Below, piece after piece: positions 1 to 6,647 of a stretch of DNA of 8,306 nt. The position numbers and the translations under genes were made by a program. Source of the DNA: an uncultured Porphyromonas sp. (GTDB lineage: Bacteria > Bacteroidota > Bacteroidia > Bacteroidales > Porphyromonadaceae); the NCBI RefSeq assembly GCF_947254915.1, contig NZ_CAMYEZ010000098.1, positions 1 to 8,306 on the forward strand, given 5' to 3'. Numbering within the stretch: the stretch's first letter is position 1; every line of letters begins with the position of its first letter. The notes below the pieces were generated by a model. That model was given only the letters and a program-made list of their open reading frames with translations. It had not been told where the DNA came from and ran no database searches.

Positions 1-141
1 CTCGTAGTGCCGCAACAATACGGAGGAGGTGCGAGTGTCCTCAGCTAGGATCAGATCAGCCTCACGTAGAGCCTCTAGTCCACGTAGGGTGATATCTCCA
101 AGATTGCCTATAGGGGTCGGGACGACCGTCAGTTGAGCCAT
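1..141 (-). CDS. rsmI: 16S rRNA (cytidine(1402)-2'-O)-methyltransferase RsmI, N-terminal fragment
   Basis: The reading frame from the ATG at 141 runs off the window edge after 47 codons without a stop. The peptide carries the hallmark N-terminal motifs of RsmI: VVPTPIGNLGDITLR at residues 6-20 and AEDTRTSS at 33-40. In this family (SAM-dependent tetrapyrrole-methylase fold) these form the start of the first Rossmann-like lobe and the cofactor/substrate pocket. RsmI adds the 2'-O-methyl group to C1402 in the decoding centre of 16S rRNA and acts in the cytoplasm. Family members are usually about 220-290 residues, so roughly four fifths of the gene lies outside the window. It has the same orientation as the upstream yigZ-like gene but is separated from it by 93 nt holding a Bacteroidota-type promoter. 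Identification rests on these two motifs and is firm despite the short fragment. Confidence 0.93.
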   Translation of the reverse strand, partial: MAQLTVVPTPIGNLGDITLRGLEALREADLILAEDTRTSSVLLRHYE

Positions 142-157
142 TGTAGTTAAGACTGTA

Positions 158-174
158 CTCTTGACTGGCAAGAG
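158..174 (-). promoter_or_regulatory. short inverted repeat in the putative rsmI leader
   Basis: A perfect 6-bp inverted repeat (CTCTTG / CAAGAG) flanks a 5-nt loop. It lies between the predicted transcription start of rsmI (about 180-184) and its ATG at 141, so the mRNA leader could form a small hairpin ending about 16 nt before the start codon. It is not followed by a U-run and does not resemble an intrinsic terminator. A 6-bp repeat can occur by chance, so a function is only a possibility. Confidence 0.3.
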
Positions 175-185
175 ATATTACGGTG

Positions 186-214
186 CAAACTTACGAAAAT
201 CTAGTGGAATCAAA
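186..214 (-). promoter_or_regulatory. Bacteroidota-type promoter for rsmI
   Basis: Read on the minus strand, TTTG (214-211) is followed after exactly 17 nt by TAAGTTTG (193-186). This matches the -33 TTTG and -7 TAnnTTTG elements used by the primary sigma factor of Bacteroides and Flavobacterium, for which spacings of 17-23 nt are described. Transcription would begin near 180-184, giving a leader of about 40 nt before the rsmI ATG at 141. The site falls in the only sizeable gap between the genes of this window, which supports it being real. Confidence 0.72.
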
Positions 215-234
215 CATTACCGCCTAAATCTAAA

Positions 235-846
235 CTAAATTGTACCCTCTTCTTGGAGTGTGACTCCGTAGATTTCCCCAGCTGCAGCAACAAACGAAGG
301 CATATCGCCTTGCCGTAGCTGTACCGTGAGGTGGTACTGGGAGGTGTAGTCCTGAGCGACAATCTCGGCGCCGTGGTTCTTGACCAGAAGCATCACAGGC
401 CCCATCAGATCCATCTGAAAGCTAAGCGTCACGCTACTATATAGGATGACCTCTCGGACTGTTGCCTTGTCTAGAACCAGCTCGGTCGTAGAGCGATAAG
501 CATCAATCAGACCACTGGTGCCGAGCTTAACCCCACCGAAGTAGCGGACGGCAGCCACAGCGACGTTGGTTAGGTCACGAGAGATCAAGCGTCCTAGGAT
601 AGGCTTGCCCGCAGTGCCTGAGGGCTCTCCATCATCGTTGGAGCGAGTCTCGTTCGCTTCGTCGCCATAGATTGAGTAAGCCCAGCAAACATGCGTCGCA
701 CTGTAATGCTCCTTGCGAAGCTCCGAGATACGCTCCAAAGCTTCCTCGGCACTAGAGACTGGATAGCAGTAGCCGATGAAGCGACTGCGCTGTATGTTTT
801 GCTCGGCAATGGCTGGCGACTGGATCGTGTGGTAAAAGTCTTTCAT
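235..846 (-). CDS. YigZ/IMPACT family protein (UPF0029 plus DUF1949)
   Basis: This 203-residue protein has the normal length for bacterial YigZ (about 205). The N-terminal UPF0029/IMPACT domain spans about residues 10-125. It shows SRFIGYCYPV at 21-30, HVCWAYSIYGD at 52-62, DDGEPSGTAGKPIL at 71-84 and RYFGGVKLGTSGL at 101-113, all signature stretches of the family. Residues about 135-200 fit the small ferredoxin-like DUF1949 domain. The eukaryotic relative IMPACT regulates the translation-stress kinase GCN2; the bacterial role is not settled, though a ribosome- or nucleic-acid-linked function has been suggested from structure. Translation from the ATG at 846 begins 18 nt after the stop of the type B sorting-domain gene, so it is probably the last gene of that transcription unit. 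The next gene downstream is rsmI, another translation-related gene. It looks intact with no unusual residues. Confidence 0.93.
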   Translation of the reverse strand: MKDFYHTIQSPAIAEQNIQRSRFIGYCYPVSSAEEALERISELRKEHYSATHVCWAYSIYGDEANETRSNDDGEPSGTAGKPILGRLISRDLTNVAVAAVRYFGGVKLGTSGLIDAYRSTTELVLDKATVREVILYSSVTLSFQMDLMGPVMLLVKNHGAEIVAQDYTSQYHLTVQLRQGDMPSFVAAAGEIYGVTLQEEGTI

Positions 847-864
847 CGCTAAGGCCTTCTCGTA

Positions 865-2250
865 TTAGTTGAAGTTGGGTTGCTGCGAATAGTCGCTCTC
901 CAGTATGTTGACGTCCCCACTCTTGTGGTACTGCACGCCATCAGCTCCTTCGGCGGTGATGACATAGTAGTAGACCCCGCTGGGCACAGGTTTGCCTCGA
1001 CAAGTGCCGTCCCAGCCTCCATTGGGGTCGCTCCAGCTGTAGATGAGTCCGCCCCAAGCGTCGTAGATGCGAGCTTCAAAGGATACGAGCGACTGATGAA
1101 CCACTTGAAAGAGGTCATTGACACCAGGACTGCTAAAGGGGGTAAAGACGTTGGGCACCTCAAGCCTAGAGCTTTGCACTGTCACCACTACTGGCTGAGA
1201 GGTGGCTGTGCAACTGGCCGTGCGATCGCTCGCCGTGCCGTAGAGCGTGTAGGTACCCATCTTGTCAAAGGTGTACTGGGCTTGGCGCCCGTTGAACTGC
1301 ATTACGACAGAAGCGTCCTTAGAGATGGTAGCTCCCTCGGCAATGATGATTTGGTAAAGTACCGCCGCTGGCTCATTAGCGACCAACTCTATCTCCACTG
1401 TAGCGGGAGCGGAGAGACTCGAGGGGAGCTGTCCCGCATTGCTTGCCGTCGAGTCGGCAGCCTGCGACTGACCAGAGCTAACCAGCCGATAGCGAGCATG
1501 CAACTCAATGCGATGAGCCTGTAGCACGGGGCTCTCTATGGGCAGGTCGTACTGCTCTGCCACGCCTTTGGTAAAGCGGTCCCCTATGATGGCAAAAGAG
1601 GTGTCGCTCAACGGAGCTATCAGGTGCCACGCCCCACCATTGGTCTCGGGGAGTAGCTCTTCCTTTTGCTCTGCGGTGAAGGCATATGTCTCCTCTTTGT
1701 AAACGAGGTCTTGGTAGCGCACGACTAGCCCACGATCCGCCTGTATGGAGGTGCCTTGTAGCGTGCGGTAGGATATGGGAGGTAGCGGTCGAGAGAGTGT
1801 GAGCGTCACCTGCTGACAAGGCTCCGCAGCATCGTAGTCTGCTGTCAGAGCAAGGTCTCGTAGAGAGACACGACTGTAGTCAAAGATCCAATAGTAAACT
1901 CGTGTCATCATGATCTGACTAGGCTGAGCGGTGAAGTAACCGCACTCCAGCTGAGCATTTGGCACGGTGACGGTCGTCCCTGCGTACTGAGCCGTAGCCA
2001 CAGGCTGCGCCTCCTGTATCGAGGTCGTGTAGCAGTAGAGCTTCTCTCCCGCAGCTATGGGAAAGGTCAAGGTAACTGCGCCACTCCCCTCTCCCGAAGC
2101 CGGATGATAAGCCAAGAGTCGCACCTGTTGCCCTATGGGCGTGTATGGCTGGCTCAGCTTGCCTGGACTAGCTGAGATGCTCTGCGCCGAGAGTGTTACG
2201 GCAGAGCTTATGAGTATGAGGAGTGACAGGATCAGGCTTCTAGTCTTCAT
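865..2250 (-). CDS. secreted protein with gliding-motility-associated C-terminal (T9SS type B sorting) domain
   Basis: From the ATG at 2250 the protein has 461 residues and opens with a clear signal peptide (MKTRSLILSLLILISSAVTLSAQ, cut near residue 23). The frame is also open to a TTG at 2280, which would put ten residues in front of the signal peptide; I prefer the ATG. Residues 363-451 match the CHU_C / TIGR04131 type B sorting domain: VPNVFTPFSSPGVNDLF near 365-381, IYDAWGGLIY at 395-404, GGWDGT at 411-416, then PSGVYYYVI and GDVNIL. Residues about 280-360 look like a PKD/Ig-like beta domain, including the typical YTFDKMGTYTLYG stretch. The region 25-270 is beta-rich and I cannot assign it. 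The family domain directs export through the type IX secretion system and surface attachment. It sits 38 nt after the AddB-like gene and 18 nt before the yigZ-like gene. Its ligand or role is unknown; 461 residues is small for a type B cargo. Confidence 0.88.
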   Translation of the reverse strand: MKTRSLILSLLILISSAVTLSAQSISASPGKLSQPYTPIGQQVRLLAYHPASGEGSGAVTLTFPIAAGEKLYCYTTSIQEAQPVATAQYAGTTVTVPNAQLECGYFTAQPSQIMMTRVYYWIFDYSRVSLRDLALTADYDAAEPCQQVTLTLSRPLPPISYRTLQGTSIQADRGLVVRYQDLVYKEETYAFTAEQKEELLPETNGGAWHLIAPLSDTSFAIIGDRFTKGVAEQYDLPIESPVLQAHRIELHARYRLVSSGQSQAADSTASNAGQLPSSLSAPATVEIELVANEPAAVLYQIIIAEGATISKDASVVMQFNGRQAQYTFDKMGTYTLYGTASDRTASCTATSQPVVVTVQSSRLEVPNVFTPFSSPGVNDLFQVVHQSLVSFEARIYDAWGGLIYSWSDPNGGWDGTCRGKPVPSGVYYYVITAEGADGVQYHKSGDVNILESDYSQQPNFN

Positions 2251-2288
2251 GTGGCGTGCTACTATATATAATGTATCCAAGGAACCAG

Positions 2289-5282
2289 CTACTTGCGTCC
2301 ACAGATTGTCTTGTAGTCGCAGTACTTACAGACGTCCAGTACTTCCGTTTGAGGGAACTTCAAGGCTAGCAGTTTGTTTAAGTAATGTATGACAAGCTCT
2401 TTGAGTTCGTTCAGAGCTACAGTTCCCTTAAAGCTTATCGCACCTTCATCTGCTGGGATAGCGGGCGCCAGCGAATAGAGCGTAGGCTGTATCTTGCTAA
2501 TCCCCTCCTCCGCTTGCTGCGCATAGAGCATCGCATAGAGACAGGACTGTAGTATGTAGCCTCCCAGCTTACAGTTGCTCGCCATCTTACGCCAAGCGTC
2601 AAGCGTATCTGTGTCTAGCTCCTCCACTGTCTTAGGCTTTTTGATAGCTCCTGTCTTGTAATCCACGATGCGATAGTCTTTTCCATCGATTATATCCACT
2701 CGGTCGGGCTGACCCGTGAGGTGTATCGTATGATTCTGACCACTATCATCCGTCCACTCGAAGGGGAGGTTTGTCATCTTCGTCTCGCTAGCGAGCAGTT
2801 GGAGCGAATGACCAGCTTGGAGCAAGCGCTTGTCTATCTCTATAGCCTTGCTAATGTATCGCTCCAGGTCTGTCAGGAGGATTTCGTCGGGGGCACTCTT
2901 GTCAGAGACGATCTTTTTATAGAGCTCTTGCAGCTTGTCGCGGCTCACCGTGTGCTCTAGGTCTGAGACTTCGCTCGTCTTTTTCAGCCCTTTGTAAAAC
3001 CACTCCAGATAAGCGTGCACCATAGAGCCAAGCTCGATCTGCGTCACGACTCCGAGCTCTTGGCGTGGCTCGCCGATACCTTTTATCTTCTTGAGGTAAA
3101 ACTGGTAAGCGCAATTGTAGTAGGTGATCAAGTCGGAGGGAGAGAAAGTCTTCTCGCCCGAAGCTATCTGCTCCATATAGCGATGCACCTCCTCGTCATC
3201 GTCAGCGACAGTGTGCTCCTGCTCATTCCTAGCATCTAGCGAGTCAGCATAAGTGGACTCATCTAGCGACAAGTTCGTCAGGTAGCGTATTTGGTCCACA
3301 TAGCGCGAAGGCTCCGTTGAGGAGATACTCTTAGGACGTGTGTCTTGGAGTAGATAAACCTGCTTAGCACCCTGTATGAGGCGGTAGAAGTGGTAGGCAT
3401 TGGTATCGTCCTCAGTACGGTAAGTGGTCATACCGAAGGCGCTCCGTAGCATATCGGGGATGAGCGTCGTGGTATGGCTTGACTTAGGCAGATCGCCCTC
3501 CTGCACGTTGAGCATGATCACATAGTCAAAGGTGAGCGTACGTGTCTCCAAGAAACCCATCACCTGCAAGCCCTCCAGCGGAGCTCCCTCGAAGGGGATA
3601 CTCCCCACAGCCATCAGTTGCTCCAAGAGATAAGCAACAGGTTTCGGAGCGTTTAGTAAATGATGTATGCCCTCGCTTGATTGTAGCAGATTGGACACCT
3701 GCGTGACGTAGCGGACGATTTGGTCTAGAGCTTCCGATAGGATTACGTGATCTATTGACTCGTCATCCTCTGTTGCTTCCTCTGTCTCTTCGTCTGTCGC
3801 TGTCGTCAACCCTTTGAGTAGCTCTAGCAACTGACCTATACGAGTGAGTAGCCCTACCCCCGTGAGACTGGGCGTGAGCAGATCTAGTAGACGCTGTCGC
3901 ACCGCCTCATCTGCATCTCCAGCAACTTCCTCTATGATCGTGCGAAGCTCTGACGCTGTGATGGCGTAGTGGTGCAGAGTGATCCGATCCATCAGCGCAG
4001 TCGTAAGGTCGCCAAAGAGCTTTCGTGTCAAGGGAGCAGTCAGCCAAAGCTTCAAGCGCGAACAGGTGAGCTTGACACGCTCCACCCTTGTCTCCGACGA
4101 GGATACGAGACCATATATATTAAGGTATCGGCGTATCCACGTCGCCACAGAGGTATACTGGAGAGGATAGCCCATCGTCACGTTGAGCGAGGTGCAGGCA
4201 GGTTGCTTGAGCGAGTTCATCAGCGGGATGAGCGTCTTCTCATCGTTGAGCACGATAGCTATGCGTAGCTCCTTGAGCGCTGTGTCATCTTCCTTAGTAA
4301 TCTCAGCGATGAGGTCGTTGACCACTTGTGGCTGTTGAATGGTTGAGTTGAGCGAGAGCAGGTGTACCTCTGGCGCATACTTACGGGCGAAGTCTTCGTC
4401 TAGAACGATTCCTCCGAGGCGCTTGGCGTTTTGATCTATCGTATTGTAGAGATGCTCATTAAAGTCCCCCTCAGCGTCTATTGAGACCCTCTGCCAGTAG
4501 AGCTGCACCTGTAGCGCATCGGCATCTGCGCTTTGGAGCTTCTTGATGATTGCTCGCTCTGCGGGTGTCAGGTTGTACAGCCCGACGAAGTTGACGAGAC
4601 TAACTGCCGAACCGCTGTAACGCCGTAGCGCTCTGAGCAAATCATCACTTGTAAAGGTATCCTCCGCCACGATCCTATAAGCGCCTGCTCGGTAAGCGAC
4701 CTTAAGATCGGCTAAACGCACATTAAATAGCTGGTAAATGTCTCGCCATACCATGGCAAAGTGGCGATACCCTCCCTGTGGACTATCCAAGTCCTGGTCT
4801 GATAGTCCGCGCCAAAACTCTTTGATAGCCTCTCGCTCCTCTTCGTCTAGATAGGCGTAGCTGTCTAGGTCATCTAGATTCTCTAGGTTGATCAGGAGCA
4901 TCTCCACATCTGCCAAGGCTAGATCCATATCCTGGAAGTCTCGCAGCATGCGCTCCGTCTGGCTTAGGGAGAGCATCTGATCTGTCTCCACCTGCCCCAG
5001 CTTCTGATTGGCTAGATAGGTCGCATAGACCTCATAGAGTATCGAGATGAGAGCCGTATTGTCTAGGATAACCCGCCCAGACATCTCTGTGATCCACTCA
5101 TCGATGGTGACGATACGAGGCAAAATCGTCGCAGGCTTATCCTGTGGCTGTGTCACCAGCTCACGCTGTAGGAAGGTCGCTGCACGCTTTGTCGGCACCA
5201 CCACCAACTGATTCCTCAGCGGGACCTCACTAGAGCGCATTCGACTGACGACCTGCGAGAGAAAGCTGTCATTAGAAGCCAT
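2289..5282 (-). CDS. AddB-like protein with inactivated helicase region and C-terminal Fe-S PD-(D/E)XK nuclease
   Basis: A 997-residue cytoplasmic protein. The N-terminus (LVVVPTKRAATFLQREL, 26-42) aligns with the motif Ia region of AddB/RecB-type SF1 helicases, but no Gx4GK(T/S) Walker A precedes it. An in-frame TAG five codons before the ATG excludes a longer start. A motif V-like segment (FLETRTLTFDYVIMLNVQEGDLP) lies at 577-599. An acidic linker is at 497-511. The nuclease spans about 712-997: H756 in GSMVHAYLE, D860 and D863 in GQPDRVD, DYKTG at 874-878 and Q912/Y916 in a Q-x3-Y motif. C724 plus C985-x2-C988-x5-C994 reproduces the four-cysteine 4Fe-4S arrangement of AddB. By family it should process double-strand DNA ends with an AddA-type helicase-nuclease for recombinational repair. 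No addA lies in the window. Its start overlaps the protease gene by 11 nt, so translation is probably coupled. Confidence 0.9.
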   Translation of the reverse strand: MASNDSFLSQVVSRMRSSEVPLRNQLVVVPTKRAATFLQRELVTQPQDKPATILPRIVTIDEWITEMSGRVILDNTALISILYEVYATYLANQKLGQVETDQMLSLSQTERMLRDFQDMDLALADVEMLLINLENLDDLDSYAYLDEEEREAIKEFWRGLSDQDLDSPQGGYRHFAMVWRDIYQLFNVRLADLKVAYRAGAYRIVAEDTFTSDDLLRALRRYSGSAVSLVNFVGLYNLTPAERAIIKKLQSADADALQVQLYWQRVSIDAEGDFNEHLYNTIDQNAKRLGGIVLDEDFARKYAPEVHLLSLNSTIQQPQVVNDLIAEITKEDDTALKELRIAIVLNDEKTLIPLMNSLKQPACTSLNVTMGYPLQYTSVATWIRRYLNIYGLVSSSETRVERVKLTCSRLKLWLTAPLTRKLFGDLTTALMDRITLHHYAITASELRTIIEEVAGDADEAVRQRLLDLLTPSLTGVGLLTRIGQLLELLKGLTTATDEETEEATEDDESIDHVILSEALDQIVRYVTQVSNLLQSSEGIHHLLNAPKPVAYLLEQLMAVGSIPFEGAPLEGLQVMGFLETRTLTFDYVIMLNVQEGDLPKSSHTTTLIPDMLRSAFGMTTYRTEDDTNAYHFYRLIQGAKQVYLLQDTRPKSISSTEPSRYVDQIRYLTNLSLDESTYADSLDARNEQEHTVADDDEEVHRYMEQIASGEKTFSPSDLITYYNCAYQFYLKKIKGIGEPRQELGVVTQIELGSMVHAYLEWFYKGLKKTSEVSDLEHTVSRDKLQELYKKIVSDKSAPDEILLTDLERYISKAIEIDKRLLQAGHSLQLLASETKMTNLPFEWTDDSGQNHTIHLTGQPDRVDIIDGKDYRIVDYKTGAIKKPKTVEELDTDTLDAWRKMASNCKLGGYILQSCLYAMLYAQQAEEGISKIQPTLYSLAPAIPADEGAISFKGTVALNELKELVIHYLNKLLALKFPQTEVLDVCKYCDYKTICGRK

Positions 5283-5961
5283 AGATACCCAAGACTAAAA
5301 GGTTATTGCAGATGTGTAGCCCTACCGATGGCCAGAGCGAGCCTGTAGCCCAGCGCAGGTAACCCAGCAAGAGGGCTAGGAAGAAGATCTGCAGCATCCC
5401 CATAGGGTTGAGGTGCATCACGGCAAAAAGTAGTGCGGGCAGGAGGATGACAGCCCATCGGGGAAAGCGCCTTAGCATCATCCACCCTATGAGCGCCCCT
5501 CGAAAGAAGAGCTCCTCGGCAATTGGGGTCAGCACCCCTACGGTGAGAAAGAGCACCCATAAGTTCTCACCCTCTATGAGTGTAGCTTGCGCCTCCTGAG
5601 ATGCCTTGCTCCAGTTGCGTAGCCAAGCACCACCCCACCCCTCAGGCCAGACGGAGACGAGTGCTTGATTGCACCATGCGAGGAACAGATAGATAACTAC
5701 AGCGAGGATTGCATAGAGGAGGAAGCGGGACAGCTTTACCCCCTTCCAGTATTCCTTCAGCGGTTCGAATGGGAGGGCTAGCAGGGCACTAGGTTCCTTC
5801 GGAGCAGGCTCATGGTACAGCCATCGGTAGCCCCACAGGTAGGTCCATGTGGACAGAAGAGCTCCCCCGCCAAAAGTTACGATACCCGCCCACGTAATCG
5901 GTAGTAGTGGATAGGCTAGCACAAAGAGGATTAAGGTGAAGAGGAGCAGTAAGACCAGCAT
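5272..5961 (-). CDS. CPBP (Abi/Rce1-like) family intramembrane metalloprotease
   Basis: A 229-residue inner-membrane protein with about seven hydrophobic segments (near 1-20, 22-40, 80-97, 133-150, 168-185, 189-203 and 209-225). The three conserved CPBP motifs are all present in the C-terminal half: the glutamate pair and arginine in AEELFFRG (E149, E150, R154), the F-x3-H motif FAVMH (H183) and the HxxxN motif HICNN (H216-N220). These residues make up the proposed metal-dependent active site, so the enzyme should be catalytically competent. CPBP proteins relate to eukaryotic CAAX prenyl endopeptidases; in bacteria they have diverse or unknown substrates, including bacteriocin immunity and membrane-protein processing. 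The ATG overlaps the stop of the barrel gene by one base (TGATG), and its own end overlaps the AddB-like gene by 11 nt. The substrate cannot be inferred. Confidence 0.92.
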   Translation of the reverse strand: MLVLLLLFTLILFVLAYPLLPITWAGIVTFGGGALLSTWTYLWGYRWLYHEPAPKEPSALLALPFEPLKEYWKGVKLSRFLLYAILAVVIYLFLAWCNQALVSVWPEGWGGAWLRNWSKASQEAQATLIEGENLWVLFLTVGVLTPIAEELFFRGALIGWMMLRRFPRWAVILLPALLFAVMHLNPMGMLQIFFLALLLGYLRWATGSLWPSVGLHICNNLLVLGIYGF

Positions 5962-6638
5962 CAGAGCACTCTAAAGTAATAGCCCAGCCCCATCGTGACA
6001 CCCAGCTCGCCAGCACGACCATAGTCATCGCGCACCGTCGTAGCAAAGAGGTCGCTCAGACCGTAGTAGAAGTGTCCGCTCAGCGTGATCCTATGCTTCT
6101 CAGCTATGTCTAGGCTCAAGACGGGTCCGCCCTTGAGTCCCCACGAGAACTTGCTAAAGAGCGGATAGACATGCCGTCTCTTCACGACAGCTCTCGTCTC
6201 CTCGCTTGGCGTGGGGCTGCTCACGTCTCGTATGATGTAGCCCACGTTTGGTCCCACCTCTAGCCCCAGTTGAAAGTTGCCAAAGGGGTAGTAAAGATGC
6301 GCCATCAGCGTCAAGTCAATGAAGTCCATATCTCTCGCAAAGTTGTAGGCGATCGGCTTCGTATACTCCTCTCGCCAGCCACGCTGCTCGTAGGAGAGGC
6401 GCATCGTCATGCCCGTATAGTTCTGATTGGTCAGTAGCACCGCCACATAACCCATCGCCCCTAGGTGAGGAAGCATCTCCACACGTGGCACTAGGTCTAG
6501 CATCGAGCCACTCACACCTCCTCCGCCACCTATACGCACCTCCAGAGGCTTCAGCTGCGAGCGCTGAGCCTGCAGTGGTATGACTGAGGTGAGGAGCAAG
6601 AGGAGCAGTCCGCTCCACCATTTCTTAGGACTTCGCAT
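5961..6638 (-). CDS. PorT-like outer-membrane beta-barrel protein
   Basis: The 225-residue product has a signal peptide with a basic start (MRSPKKWW), a leucine-rich core and a likely cut after PLQA or PLQAQ near residue 24-25. The mature part alternates polar and hydrophobic residues in short strands separated by charged loops, for example MTMRLSYEQRGW, FIDLTLMAHLYYPFG, FQLGLEVGPNVGYI, ITLSGHFYYGLSDL and the C-terminal LGVTMGLGYYFRVL. This pattern, the GPNVGY strand and the aromatic end fit the Bacteroidota OMP_b-brl_2 / PorT-like family, probably about eight strands. PorT itself is part of the type IX secretion system, but this family is large and I cannot show that this is true PorT. The gene starts 9 nt after the LysM gene and its TGA overlaps the ATG of the protease gene. 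The fold is likely; the specific role is unknown. Confidence 0.8.
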   Translation of the reverse strand: MRSPKKWWSGLLLLLLTSVIPLQAQRSQLKPLEVRIGGGGGVSGSMLDLVPRVEMLPHLGAMGYVAVLLTNQNYTGMTMRLSYEQRGWREEYTKPIAYNFARDMDFIDLTLMAHLYYPFGNFQLGLEVGPNVGYIIRDVSSPTPSEETRAVVKRRHVYPLFSKFSWGLKGGPVLSLDIAEKHRITLSGHFYYGLSDLFATTVRDDYGRAGELGVTMGLGYYFRVL

Positions 6639-6647
6639 AGCGCTTAC

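Noticed and set aside
880..1524. A 214-codon open frame on the plus strand opposite the T9SS type B gene
   Set aside because: It is wholly antisense to a gene with a clear signal peptide and sorting domain, has no recognisable motif of its own, and no promoter was seen. It is a by-product of codon composition.
2251..2280. TTG start at 2280 for the type B sorting-domain protein
   Set aside because: It would add ten residues (MDTLYIVARH) before a textbook signal peptide that begins at the ATG at 2250; the ATG start fits secretion better.
2292..3149. Cas4-type nuclease of a CRISPR system
   Set aside because: The Fe-S PD-(D/E)XK module looks similar, but it is the C-terminus of a 997-residue AddB-like protein and there are no cas genes or repeats in the window.
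5272..5961. Bacteriocin immunity or abortive infection gene
   Set aside because: CPBP proteins are sometimes labelled Abi, but there is no bacteriocin or phage-defence gene nearby and the gene is embedded in a housekeeping-like run.
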